The translations under genes were made by a program, and so were the position numbers. The notes under the pieces are model-generated. The model saw only the letters and a program-made list of their open reading frames with translations, searched no databases and was not told the origin of the DNA. DNA of 64,000 bases from Branchinecta lynchi (lineage: Eukaryota > Arthropoda > Branchiopoda > Anostraca > Branchinectidae): positions 10,726,001 to 10,790,000 of the forward strand of contig JAKZAP010000005.1 in NCBI GenBank assembly GCA_023053575.1, read 5' to 3'. Positions 11,052-21,912 of this stretch are shown here, in pieces. Each line of letters starts with the position of its first letter. Position 1 is the stretch's first letter.

Positions 11052-13469
11052 TATGGCACTTGGCCGCAGCGATTGTAATTTCTGTCCGTCAGTCGTCCCG
11101 GTTTTGCTAGTTCGGGCACTTCCAGATAAGCTAGGACGATGAAACTTGGCAGGCACATCAGGAACCGGACCAGACTAGATTATTCCCGATCCGACCATCT
11201 GGAGGGGAGTGGAGGGAGGGGGAATCCGGAAAATGAGATATTTTAAGCTTACGAACGGGTGATTGGATCTTAATGAAACTTGATATATGGAAGGGCCTCG
11301 TGTCTCAGACGCTCCATTTTAAATCCAGACTGGATCCGGTGATATTGGGGGAGTTGGAGGGGGAAACCGGAAATCTTGGAAAACACTTAAGAGTTGAGAG
11401 ATCCGGATGAAACTTGGTGGAAAGAACAAGCGCAAGTCCTCGATACTTGACTGATATAACCGGAACAGATCGCTCACTTTGGGAGAGTTTTTTGGGGGGG
11501 GGGGAGTCCGAATTTCTAGTGATCCCGCGAGTGTTCGGTGTTTCCTGATCTGCTGGGACGATGAAAATTGGCAGGCATGTCACGGACCCGACCAAATTTA
11601 GTAGGAAATAGCCACTTCCCCGATCCGACCATCTGGGTGGGGGTGGAGGGAAGGGGAAGCCAAAATTTGAGGTATTTTTAACTTGAGAACGAGTGATCGG
11701 ATCTTCATAAAAGTTGATATTTAGGAAGACCTCGTGTCTCAGACTTCCCACTTTAAATCCGGACCGCATTTCATGACACTGGGAAGAGTTGGTGGAGGGA
11801 ACCGGAAATCTTGAGAAACGCGTAGAATGGAGGGATCAGGATGAAACTTGGTGGGGAGAACAAGCACAAATCCTAGATTCGTCATTGACATAAGCGGACC
11901 GGACCCGGGCACTGTGGGGGAGTTGGGGGGAGTCCGGATTTCTAGCGATCCCGCGAGTTCGTCATACTTCCTGATGTGCTAGGACGATGAAACTTGGAAG
12001 GTATGTCAGGGATCCGAGCAGATTGACTTGAGAATAGCCGTTTTGCCGGTTCTACCATCTTGGGTGGAGTGGATGGATGGGAGTCCGGAATCTAGTGGCA
12101 TGCCTAACTTTTGAACGGGTGCTCGAATTTGAATGAAACTTGTCTGGTCGAAAGAGCTATCGCCTCAGATGTTCAGTGTCAAGTCCGGCTCAGGTCCGAT
12201 ACCTGTGGGGGGGGGGGGGGAACTCAAGAAACGCTTAAAGCAGAGCGAATGGGACGGAACTTAATGGAGAGAACAAGCATTAGGGCTAGATACGAAATTA
12301 ACGGAGCCAGATGGTTTCGGGGCTATGTGGGGGGAGCTGGAGGGGGTTTCCTGGAATTCCGGTAGTCGCGAGTTAGAATAGTTCCAGATGTACTAAGACA
12401 ACGAAACTTTGCAGGCATATTAGTGACCCGACTTAATCGACTTAAGAACCTGACCTAACATACCCCCGAAAACTTCCGTTCCTAGATCCGAGTATTTTTG
12501 GGGGAGCGAGGGAAGAGAAATATGGAAATTGACTTCTGCAAACTGCGAACGAGTGGTCTTATTCGAGTGAAACTTCATGGGTGATAAGAATCGATGGCCC
12601 CAACATGTAAAACATGCGCTGGAACTTTATGCGACTACGGTTGGGGGAAATTGGGGGGGGGGGAAACTTTTGACTTGCACAAAAAACAAACGGATGGACC
12701 GAATGAGATGCGAGTTCGACAGTGCCGAGTTTATGCGGCCTAGATTTGTTATTTAGTGCCCGGGACGGATTCGGCCAAGGTAGGGGGGGGGGGGGGTACT
12801 GGAAACTTTCAGATAAGTTATGCTCCAATTTCAGTGAAACTTGGTGGACAGGAAGAGGGAATTAAGAGATACGACGTTTATTCAAGTCCTGTTCGGCCAC
12901 AGTGGGGGAAGTTGGAGGGAGATTGCAGGAAACTTTGAGGCTCGCATAGGGATCAAACGGGTGCATCAATTTAAATGAAACATAGAACGTAGAGAAAGCA
13001 TATACTCTAGATGACATTTTTGGTCCCGAACCGGGTCCGACAACTTTGGTTGGGGGGGGGGGAACCGGAATTTTCCAAAAATGCTCAGATTCGAGTGAAA
13101 TTTGATAGATGGTATAAGATGGTATATCGAGTGAAACTTTATAGATGGTATATAGATGATCGATTTTTAAGTCCGAACCAGATTCGGCCACGGTATGGGG
13201 AGATGGAGAGAATACCGGAAATCCTGTAGCACGTCTAGGGATCAAAAGAGTGGATTTATTGGGCTGAAACTTGGATGTTTGAACAGTCATGCGTATTTGC
13301 TACAGATAATCAAGACGATGCCGGAACTGCTCAGAAGTGAGTGAAACAAAATATCCTATTTCTATCTCCGAACCGCATTATTGGATGGCGGGTGTATTTT
13401 GTGACGCTCTCATCTACTTTCTTGTACCGCCTACTCTTAACAAGTGCCATACGAGCTCGTAGCTCTTGT
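11052..13469 (+). mobile_element. D-family element, longest copy, modular repeat
   Basis: Starts ATGGCACTTGGCCG and ends CAAGTGCCATACGAGCTC..AGCTCTTGTT. The core motif GATGAAACTTGG recurs at about 11139, 11275, 11409, 11563, 11707, 11843, 11989, 12135, 12256, 12403, 12569, 12836, 12977, 13097, 13133 and 13266, mostly 120-150 bp apart. Three modules make a ~420-bp higher-order unit (ACGATGAAACTTGG..GGCA at 11141, 11563, 11989, 12403). G runs of 9-15 bases recur. Insertion limits are supported by an unoccupied relative at 30640-30670. No coding capacity seen; class unknown. Confidence 0.72.
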
Positions 13470-13574
13470 TATTATTAAAATTTAGAAACAGATTAAGGCC
13501 AAATAGTTAGTCATCTGAGAAAACCAAGTTCCGATATGGATTCAGCATGCGTGTGTATAAGTCATATCTAATTT

Positions 13575-14705
13575 CCAGATCTAGAATTTATCAACTAGAT
13601 GAACCTGGCAAATGGATAAATATGGTTGCAATTGATTTTAAAAAGGCATTTGACCTTGTTGACAATAAAATTCTTTTAGAAAAATGGCTGAAAAAAATAT
13701 ACCAATTTTATCGTCAAAATCATCAAGAGCTTCTTGACATATAGAGAGCAAACTGTAAAGTATAAAGGCCATTTTTCTACTTCGTTACCAGTTTTTTGTG
13801 GAGTTCCACAAGGAATTGTGATCGGTCCGCTGTGCTTCCTCCTCGTGGTAAATGAAATTGCTACTGGGCTGGAGGATAGATGGAAATAGAAGGTTACCTC
13901 AGAGGCGACTGAAATTAATATGGCCGTGAATAAAGATAAGTGCTCGGTTACGACATTTTCTTTTCTCAGGAAAACTCGGCCGTCTTTCGACCCTCCTATC
14001 GACCCTGGGCTCATCAGTCATAAAACAACGCTACTAGGTGTAGTGATCTCTTCTGACCTCTCATGGCACGAAAACACACAGACAATTGTAAAGAAAGCTA
14101 ACAGCGCAACTCAAATGCTTAAAAACACTGAAAAAAGTTTCGGTTTCCTAAGGACAAGCTAAAGTTAATGTTTTGCTTTTTCATTCAACCCTTAGTCGAA
14201 TACGCTTGTCCGGTTTGGCACTTTGCTCTTACTCAACGTGAAACTGATAATGAGAGATAGTTCAGAAGAGATCGCTGCAAATTATCTATGGCGGTTCCCC
14301 CCACCATACTCTTTTTACCTTAAAGAATTTAAAACTGAATCCCTTTCTTCCCGCCACGAAAAACTATGCCGTAACTTCAGCTCCCCCCTTCTCCAGCACC
14401 CCATGTACCGTTCATTCCTTCCCCCACCCTTTGTTCCTGTAAGATCTCGTCCCCCCCCCCGAGAAGTGGCTGAGAAGGTTCCCAAACTGACCCCAATCTA
14501 CTGTAACACCATGCGTTACAGTTCAAGCTTTGTGACGAGCTCCGTAAAGCAGTATAATGATTTTTAGCATTTTTCTACCCTGTTATTTTTTTTTTATGTT
14601 GACAACTTATTTTATTCTTGTTTATGACTAAAAAAAACATCGTATTTGGGCTCTGCCCACGAGATATATGTTTTGCTTTATTATCAAATAAATAAAAAAT
14701 AAAAA
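13575..14705 (+). pseudogene. CR1/L2-like LINE fragment (family B), degenerate
   Basis: Broken reverse-transcriptase pieces in order: VAIDFKKAFDLVDNKILLEK (13625), FCGVPQGIVIGPLCFLL (13795-13845), DKCSVTTFSF and LLGVVISSDLSWHENT (13935-14085), PLVEYACPVWHFALT (14190) and LSSRHEKLCRNF with a PPP-rich C-terminus ending at 14567. The YADD block is deleted between about 13890 and 13915, and there are frameshifts near 13745 and 14160. The 3' tail is an AAATA-type repeat at ~14685-14705. It interrupts a C element. Confidence 0.8.
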
Positions 14706-15395
14706 GATTAAACTTTGACGAAACTGATCGAAACTTCATGCCTTACTATTGCTAAATTTTTGGTGTTGGCCGAATTCTGGGCGAACTACTCGTCCGGCAA
14801 AAAAAAATAAAGCTCAAAAACGAATACAGCGTATCTCCTTACATTTGTATCGAACATCTAAACAACTTCATATAAAACTTTCGCTTTTAACAAATTTTCC
14901 GATTTCAGACGAATTCAGGGCTAACTATATATCCGGGTAGAACACGATTGTCATATATACGGATTCAGCATCTCTTCTTACTCCTAAATTGGACATCTAA
15001 CCAAATTCAAACAATACTTTTACTTTTAAGAAATTTTCGGTTTTGATAAATATTCCTTCAGCCCAAGCTGACTGCGAATCATATTTGATTCGGTTTGGTC
15101 CGAAATTCCGGGCGAACTAACTGTCCGGCGGGAACATAGTTTTCATCATCGTGTTCAGCATGTTTATTTACCCCTTAATCAACTATCTCATTAGCTGTTT
15201 AAAAATATTTTGTTTTCCCCTTAATTTGAACCCCTAAATGTAGGGCTACAGAGCCCATCTACGAACTCGACCTTTCCCTTAACCAAAAGAACCCTCCCAC
15301 CAAATTTCATCAGAATATCTCATTCCCTTCGAGAGCTATCGTGCTGACGGACGGACAGCCCTCCACGTTTTGGGATCTCAGAAAGCAAGACTGAC

Positions 15396-15544
15396 CTCTT
15401 CCATTCCAGCTAGTTTCGTGATGACTTTGTAACTGTAGCCCTGGTTGATAAGAAACCGTTGTCGCTTTCTGGAGTAGCCCATTTCACTGGTGTCTCTGGA
15501 GACGAGAGTGTAGAAAAACGCGTTGTACTCCTCCGCAATAGCAC
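15396..15544 (-). CDS. ERCC3: ERCC3 exon: end of helicase domain 2
   Basis: Acceptor ttcaag before 15544, donor GAG/gtcagt at 15395. It encodes [37 protein letters not shown] and [11 protein letters not shown], nearly word for word the XPB family sequence. Begins with two bases completing a Gly codon. Confidence 0.97.
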
Positions 15545-16346
15545 CTTGAATGAAATAAGAACTCAGAATCCATAAAGAACAATTCATCAAAAGAAACCGA
15601 AGGGTTGCAACCCGCTAATGCTCAAGAATTGTGTATAAACTGAAGCGGTCGCCACCGCCGCGCCATTTGCGCTCTTCACCGAAATGAGGCGACGCGCGGC
15701 GCGTTGAGCTTTCAGATAACTGGCGCTGTGAAATTTGGGAATGAAATCAGAAGAGACACGGCTTTCCTTTCGGGAGCCGGCTAGAAATACCAAATATGGG
15801 CGACATCACCTAACTCTAACAGCACGACGTCACTTAAATCTAACTTGTGACCCCCAAGCGAAGCTTTCGCAAAGTACATTAGAGAGTAGGGTCCTTTCTT
15901 ACAATTCAAAGTCTCTGACCAGCTCAAACTCTTTTTGATACATTCGTTTTGTGCCATAACTACCTCAACCGTGAGCTGTCATTTCACCAGTACAAAACTT
16001 AGACACTGAAATTCTATTTTTTTTCACTCACCGAACCGGTTTCCCACTTTCAGTTATGGAGTCCTACTCATGCTGGACCGTACTGCGAGTGCCAGAACTT
16101 CACGCCAAAGTGGGTCCCAGGTCATATTCGGTGAATGCACTGATGACCTGACAGTCAGAGTAATCAGAACAATACTACACTGTCAGAAGGTTCATGACAC
16201 CCAACAGATAAGAAAAGGCATTGGCGGTCAGGTAATCCCACTGATGAACATGGCTATATAATTCCAATTAAAGCTGCACGAAATATTATACCTCTCGCTC
16301 TCGACACGCCAAGAGACACCTATCCATTGACTTGGCAAATCCTTAC
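15545..16346 (-). other. ERCC3 intron
   Basis: An 802-bp intron. It has a CG-rich patch (15645-15710, GCGCGGCGCG) and, at about 16178-16230, a single arm of the ACTGTCAGAAGGTTCAT fold-back family. Otherwise unremarkable. Confidence 0.5.
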
Positions 16347-16533
16347 CTTTCTTAGCTCTCAGGATACGACCAAGTCGCTGTGCTTCTTGTCGTCTGGAGC
16401 CGCCGTGCGCTGATATCTGGATAAGGACATTGGCGTCTGGCAAATCGAAGGATGTATCGGCAATTTTGCTGACAAAGATGGCGCTGACTTTCGGATTGTA
16501 TTTGAAGTTTTGCAGGATCTGAAGTCGCTCACT
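16347..16533 (-). CDS. ERCC3: ERCC3 exon: helicase motifs V-VI
   Basis: Acceptor ttttcag before 16533; donor G/gtaagg at 16346. It encodes [34 protein letters not shown] and [28 protein letters not shown] is SF2 motif VI with the arginine finger. Ends after one base of a Gly codon. Confidence 0.97.
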
Positions 16534-16611
16534 CTGAAAAAAGCCATAAATTATAGAAAAGATGATAAAACCTCAATGAGATTTCCTAATAAAGAATCCG
16601 GCTTTTTGAAT

Positions 16612-16935
16612 GAATGAATGAATTTATTCCCACTAAAGCCCAAGGGCCATGGCGGGAAACATAACACAATAACAAAAAACAAAATATCATACACTCCAAA
16701 AACAAACCAAAAATCAACTTCTATAAAAATAGTTCACGGTGGGTCATAGCTAGCTTCAGGAATCTACCCAGCCTTCGGAGCTCACCAAAACACTTACTTC
16801 CCATACTTGAAACCAAATCCCTTTCCTCCCAAGCCTCCCTACCAAACACTTCCTTTCTTAATTCTTTCAACTCCTCATAATAACATATCAAATGTGCCAC
16901 ATCCTCTCCTTCAATTCCACACATTGGACAAAAAT
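16612..16935 (-). pseudogene. LINE 3'-end fragment with Cys/His motif
   Basis: On the minus strand a 67-residue open frame (16924-16721) starts in a CPMCGIEGEDVAHLICYYEE segment, the CxxC...H...C signature found at the C-terminus of some non-LTR retrotransposon polyproteins. It runs to HRELFL and a stop. The 3' UTR ends with the GGCCCTTGGGCTTTAGTGGG motif and (ATTC)n tail at 16612-16625. It is 5'-truncated. Confidence 0.72.
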
Positions 16936-17138
16936 GTTACGGTGTTATTCCTTTATTTCATTTTATTGTTTCTCTAACAACTGAGGAGAACGGAATACAG
17001 ATATGAACGATAAACGATAACTCGATCACTGTGTACATTTGTAAACACGATTCATCCAACGAGACAGAAAAAATTCAAGACTAAAACAGTTAGAAAAAGA
17101 ACAAAATCTAGGCAACCTGAAAGAACTATGTACTTCAC

Positions 17139-17303
17139 CTGTGAGGTTCCACCGAACAAAAAGGGTTTTCCAAGTTGCTGAGCGTAGTATTTCAGAGCAA
17201 AAACGTTGTCCGAGAAGACGATGATCTTGTCGTTTCTTCGCTCATGATAGCGAATCAGGAATTGGCAGGTTCGGAACTTGTTTGGGTTCATGACGTAGAG
17301 CAA
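17139..17303 (-). CDS. ERCC3: ERCC3 exon: helicase domain 2 start
   Basis: Acceptor gtttcag before 17303; donor CAG/gtgaag at 17138; phase 0, 55 codons. It encodes [37 protein letters not shown] and [16 protein letters not shown] is SF2 motif IV. GGTSQ replaces the GPTSQ I remember from human and fly. Confidence 0.97.
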
Positions 17304-17603
17304 CTGAAACAAAAACAGATGTGACAAGCTTCCGGAATTCCTCGACCTTCTGCCATCTACCTAAGTTGATAATGTAGTGTTTGATGGATTTACCAACGTT
17401 ATAATTGCTATGCATTCATGTTTACTTTCGAATAAATTTGATCTGAACTGAGAGCACTCAAAATAATCCAGCCAGGAAAGGAGACGCATTCTGATCGTCA
17501 TATATAGCGGATCCGGGTTATCCGAACCAATCGATGGACATACGAAACTACTGCTCTATCGGTAGGCAGAATATTGATACGTGTCCCTTATACAGCAAAG
17601 CTA

Positions 17604-17893
17604 AGAGCGTGTTCCATCCTACTTACCGTAGTTACTACGCATGACGTCACGAATTCTGGCTTTTTGCCGTCAAGGCTGGAACGATTTTTCTATTTCTCAG
17701 CAGAATATCATGCCACGGGCGCATCCGACCAATCACGTTACAGAGATCCGCAGTTACTATGCCTACTACGGTCCCGAGCGTGGTAAAGTAACTATTTGGA
17801 GAAGGTTGGAAAGGTCAGCGTAATAACTTTTGGTGAGGTTGGAATGGAAATAGTAACTAATAGTTATTATCTGTAGAAGGGTGGAACACGCTC
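17604..17893 (+). mobile_element. MITE, AGAGCGTGTT termini (copy 3)
   Basis: Starts AGAGCGTGTTCCATCCTACT and ends GGGTGGAACACGCTC; same layout as 9542-9786. It lies in the 17304-18207 ERCC3 intron. A 15-base C run and CA repeat follow at 17906-17932. Confidence 0.82.
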
Positions 17894-17934
17894 CAAGCCT
17901 TCCTCACCCCCCCCCCCCCCCCACACACACACCA

Positions 17935-18176
17935 GAAAAGGCCGAAGCACATTACAGAGAGGAATACTGGCAATAAGTATTCCCCATTCCCGCTAATTCT
18001 TCTACCCAATTTTTACGTAGTTTCATTCCATCATTTATTTCTGGTAATTTTTTGTAAGTGTATTACTTAATCTGTTTCTTGTGTGTCTGTGTATTTTGTA
18101 AATTTGTATTCCTTTTCTAGCTTTTAGCTATTCAGATTAAAATTGATGGATTGATTGATTGAATGATTTACAAATT
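17935..18176 (+). mobile_element. LINE 3' UTR with (ATTG)n tail
   Basis: A T-rich stretch ends in AGATTAAAATTGATGGATTG and ATTGATTGAATG repeats. The form matches a non-LTR 3' end; a comparable tail in opposite orientation is at 53509. No coding part remains. An 11-14 base A run follows, 15 bp from the next exon's donor. Confidence 0.5.
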
Positions 18177-18207
18177 CAATCAAAAAGTGAAAAAAAAAAA
18201 AAATTAC

Positions 18208-18476
18208 CATCTGTTTGGCGGTCTTTAATGACAGGTACTCCTTGTAAAACTCCGGCGCCATGTCGCACCACACCTCCGCGCACTGAACCTTTGCAATGAA
18301 TCCCCTCTGCTGAAGTTCGAGCCAGTTGGCCTCGTAAAGTTTGGGTCCGATTAGAAAGTTCAAATCGGCGATTTTGTCGTCTTCTCGAAGCAACGTCGCA
18401 GTGAGGCCAAGCTTGCAGTGAGACTGTACTAGTGTGAGAACACGACGGAAGATCTTGGCGGGGATTGTGTGCACCT
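18208..18476 (-). CDS. ERCC3: ERCC3 exon: DEVH box and RED motif
   Basis: Acceptor tttcag before 18476; donor ATG/gtaatt at 18207. The first codon completes the Glu of LDEVH with the preceding exon. It encodes [40 protein letters not shown] and [29 protein letters not shown] carries motif III and the XPB-specific RED motif. Confidence 0.97.
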
Positions 18477-19099
18477 CTGAAAAGGATTTGTTTAGCTCTT
18501 AGCCCTCTGGAACCGTCTCATGCCACTTAACACTTCAGAACACACAGCAGGGATCCGCAACACTAAAGAAAACATAAACTGGGCGTTGACCCCCGTCATT
18601 CTGCCAACGTCGACTAGGAAAGTAAGTAGGGTTTATTAGACAAAACTTGCTAGCGAGATAATTTGATTGTAGGAAGAAATGGTGCATATCTTGCAGGGCC
18701 GACGGTTGTCCGCGAGAAGTTTTTCCATCAGAAAAACCGGTTACGTAAATTCTTTCCCTGTTTTCGCTATAAATCAACAGGTCTCGGAAAAGGCTTGAAA
18801 CTACCAAACCCGTGGGTTATTTGTTGAAAGCACAGCCTAGTTTTAGAGTATTCAAATATTTTAAAATACTATCAGTTGGAGAGTAAACAGTGCGAGGGGC
18901 GATCAATGAGGGGTCGAACTATGGCTTCCAAAACCGGTTACTAGCGCAAGTGGTGCTGAAGCAGGAGAAGAGGGTCCTGTTTATCTTATTCATTCTTTAT
19001 TTGTGTATTTTGATTTTTCGGTAATGCAGCCGGTTTAACGGAATTCGAAAAATACACATTTCTTTCAGTCAGAATTTGTCATACTGACTATTCATACTA

Positions 19100-19667
19100 C
19101 ACTGTCAGAACCTTTATAACAGATAATACAAGGATGCAAAGTTTTAATACATAATACTCAGGATGTTAGCTGTTACATTTCCAAACGTTACGCATTAGAA
19201 CATTATTCATGCAAGAAGAGGCGAAACAACGCCGAAAAAATGTCTGAAGGCGTTTGTTTGTCATCATGACATCGCAAAAGTCAGCAGTTGCTTTTCAGCA
19301 TTGATGTTGCGGATAAACTTCTTTCTAAGATGTCAGAAAATCCTTCGAACCACCCTTGGAGGGGTTTTCTGTTCTAGTTCCGGTTCTGTTGTTGTTTTTC
19401 TTCTTTCTTATTAGGTTAATTCGCTAGAAGTTAGTTTCATGGTGTTTTTTGATGGTGTTATGTCTTTCCGTGTATTACTTCTTCCTCTTTTTGTATTTAT
19501 ACTTCGTCTTTCTCTTTGTGAGTGTATGATGGGTCATAAAAATCATTCTTATTATTACTATTATAACGGCATAATCTGCACAATCATAGCAGATAACATC
19601 CCGAGTCTAACCTGATGAAACTGCCCATCCGTGTGTTACCTGCTATGAAACTTCTGACGGTTTAGTG
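19100..19667. mobile_element. Inverted-repeat element (fold-back family) with internal LINE-like tail
   Basis: The left end CACTGTCAGAACCTTTATAA and the right end, in reverse complement, CACTAAACCGTCAGAAGTTT continue into matching TAA.ACA.GGATG..AGTTT.AT. Its arms resemble those of 5204-5610. Inside, 19530-19560 has TGGGTCATAAAAATC and ATT repeats, like a LINE 3' end. Confidence 0.6.
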
Positions 19668-19934
19668 GGGACTGTCCCCTCCTCAGCTGCATTATGCGAA
19701 ACAAAGGACATGTATACCACTGAGAACGTAGGCTGTCTATCGCCCCCGACATCCACTATGCAGAGACTTACAAGAGGGGGGGGGGGGGTAAGATCGCCAG
19801 GAAATGACGCCAGTGGAACGCCCTTTTGAATTAAATAAGAGCAAACACATTAAGAACTCTAGAGAAGAGTAGTCTTGAAGTACAGAAACAGTAAATTTCC
19901 GCGATCCGACAGAATGAAAACGTAGAAGAAAAAC

Positions 19935-20705
19935 ATTGAATGAATGAATGAATTTATTAAATGCAGCCTAGTAATCAAATCGTTTATTCATTAGGAATCT
20001 TACTAACGGCGTGTGACGACTAACTGATTCCAACGTCAGCATACAAATATACATCAATATATATAGACAAGAAAATGCAAGCCTAACTGCCGAGTCAACT
20101 GCTATTTCGGTTTGCATCGAAACAACAGAAAAAAAACATACATAGATAAAATTAATTACACTCTACTAAACGGTCAAACATATTTACTTAAAAAACAACA
20201 TAAAATCATGTGGGCTCTTTAGGCGCTAAGCGCTAAACAGTTTAACAAATGCCGGAACAAAGCTGTTACTGTATCTTACGTGGGTGCTTGGACAGGTTGC
20301 AGTTTTGGAACTGGGTTCGCAACTAGTCTTGGAGGTCTTGGCCGTTCGGTTTCAAAATCAGGGGGGAGGATTTTACGGAGGATTGGGTGTTTAAGAGTTT
20401 TTAGACCGAAATTTGCCGATAATTTTTCATGACGACTCGCTAATGTACTAAGATTGAAAGTTTTCAAAAGGTTGATATAAGGGACTTTAGGAGATTTAGA
20501 TGCAACGAGTAGCGCTCTATACTGGATTCTTTAAGCCCAAAATGCCAAACAGGACAACGGTACTCTAAAATAGGACGGATAAACGAAAAATAAATTTTAA
20601 GGAAATGTTCAGTTCGAACGCCAAAGCGAGAAAGTAGCTTAAGGGAACGGATGGCCATGTTCCGTCGTTTCAGTATCGAATCTGTAATAAGGCATTGCAC
20701 AGTAG
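19935..20705 (-). pseudogene. CR1/L2-like LINE fragment (family B)
   Basis: Minus-strand pieces: MAIRSLKLLSRFGVRTEHFL and SFIRPILEYRCPVWHFGLKE (20685-20510), a frameshift, then LASRHEKLSANFGLKTLKHP and a Pro-rich end at 20276. A 3' UTR follows to the (TTCA)n tail at 19935-19955. Same family as 13575-14705. The rest of the 18477-21054 intron shows no coding signal. Confidence 0.75.
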
Positions 20706-21054
20706 GCTAGATACAGAAAAAAAAGGTAAATGAACAATTAACGAGAAATACAGAGGGTACACACAATCTACAACAGCAGCAAAAGATAAATAAAACGCAA
20801 ACCAAGAGATACACAACGGAACACGAAAAGAACAATAAATTTACTGCAATAGCTGGTGAATTGGGCAATGGGCAGGAAGGCGGTTGGATGAGTGCAGAAG
20901 ATGTTAACTTATTTCTACTAGCTTGACAGTTGGGTCTAAGACAAAAAACTGATCCATGATTCGGTGATTGCGCATGCGACGAGGAAGGTAAGAAAACGGA
21001 GATATTTGAAAAAACATTGTTATCCTAAAACTTGTGAGTTCAGGCAATATTTAC

Positions 21055-21276
21055 CATCAAGAACCATGATTCCCCATTCTTGCTCCTGTAGCCACTTCAT
21101 AGTCTGTTCTCCTTCCCAGGACCGTTTCTGACCGAACGTGATCATAGGGTAAGTCGTTATGATGATACCGCATCCCATCGGCTTATCTTTTGCGTCAGAT
21201 GTAAACCGGCAAATCATCTGATCCGTCGCTGTGCTCCACATTTTGAACTGAGCTTTCCACTGCTCTACAGACACAC
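21055..21276 (-). CDS. ERCC3: ERCC3 exon: helicase domain 1, motifs Ia-II
   Basis: Acceptor aatag before 21276; donor G/gtaaat at 21054. It encodes [36 protein letters not shown] and [10 protein letters not shown]. The first two bases complete a Ser codon, and the last base starts the Glu of the DEVH box. Motif II is thus interrupted by the intron between LD and VH. Confidence 0.97.
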
Positions 21277-21304
21277 CTATTGACAAAGAAAATATAAACA
21301 AACT

Positions 21305-21490
21305 TTTGCTCACACCAGGACCCGAAACCACTTCTTCTCAACTAGAGTGGTACAAAACTGGAACACCCTGTCAGAGGACACAGTCAGTGCGCCGACAGTG
21401 GACTCATTCAAATCGAAGCTTGACAAGGAGTGGGAAGCCAAACCCTGGAAATACGAGTGGGATGCCCCGGAATCCTCTACCAGACACTAG
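21305..21490 (+). pseudogene. LINE polyprotein C-terminus fragment
   Basis: The plus strand reads [38 protein letters not shown] and a stop near 21490. The FFS-R-V--WN-L pattern with SFK--LD--W is the usual C-terminal block of CR1/Rex1-like elements. Only this tail is left. Confidence 0.6.
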
Positions 21491-21533
21491 CCAAAAAGCC
21501 AGTCCAAACATCATGTGTTACTAAAATCACTCA

Positions 21534-21582
21534 AACCAGCGACAACCACAGGAGGACCATCCACCTTTGTCGCTGGACAATG
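21534..21582. repeat. 10-bp perfect inverted repeat
   Basis: CCAGCGACAA and TTGTCGCTGG flank about 20 bases just beyond the LINE tail at 21305-21490. It could form a short hairpin. Confidence 0.5.
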
Positions 21583-21667
21583 CGATTTAAGGTAAACTGT
21601 ATCAGCGTGTTTATGAGGGGTGCCGGGGCAATCAGTAATAATGCTATAGCACCCTTACCCACGTCAC

Positions 21668-21834
21668 ACACTGTAAAACAAAAAATCTTGCAGTATTTGC
21701 TACTGGAAGTAATATTGTCTCTACTGAGATAATTCTACTTCGGATTAATATTATCTCGGTAGAGATAAGAATAATCGCAGTAGCAAATACTGCAGTTAAC
21801 TTTAATCGTTACTCGGAGAAACTTTTTACAGTGT
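21668..21834. mobile_element. Hairpin MITE, ACACTG termini (copy 2)
   Basis: Starts ACACTGTAAAACAAAAAATC and ends, inverted, ACACTGTAAAAAGTTTCTCC. The two arms pair over most of their length (TGCAGTATTTGCTACT; AATATTGTCTCTACTGAGAT). Same family as 7058-7213. Confidence 0.8.
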
Positions 21835-21878
21835 AGCAGAAATCTCTTTCAGAGCGTGATTGGTTTGCAATTTTGGGG

Positions 21879-21879
<1 letters not shown>

Positions 21880-21910
<31 letters not shown>
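21880..21910 (+). repeat. 31-base G run
   Basis: An uninterrupted run of about 31 G follows TTTTGGGGC. It is the longest homopolymer I see and could form G-quadruplexes; its exact length is likely unreliable in assembly. Confidence 0.9.

Positions 21911-21912
<2 letters not shown>

Larger units (their letters stand above)
10967..15380 (-). mobile_element. C-family element, split by a D element and a LINE
   Basis: One end (10982) is TGGGATCCCACAAATTT and the other (15365-15379) CGTTTTGGGATCTCA. The body is in three pieces: 10967-11051, 13470-13577 and 14706-15380. The last piece shows the ~136-bp C modules (CCGGATTCCGGGCGAACTA, CCGGCG, CAGCATGT, CCCCTAA). It ends 15 bp from ERCC3 exon 15396-15544 and fills most of a 4.9-kb intron. 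No protein is encoded by C itself. Confidence 0.7.

Noticed and set aside
11305..11769. 154-codon minus-strand frame
   Set aside because: It lies within D modules with repetitive, Pro-rich, non-conserved translation; repeat-derived open frame.
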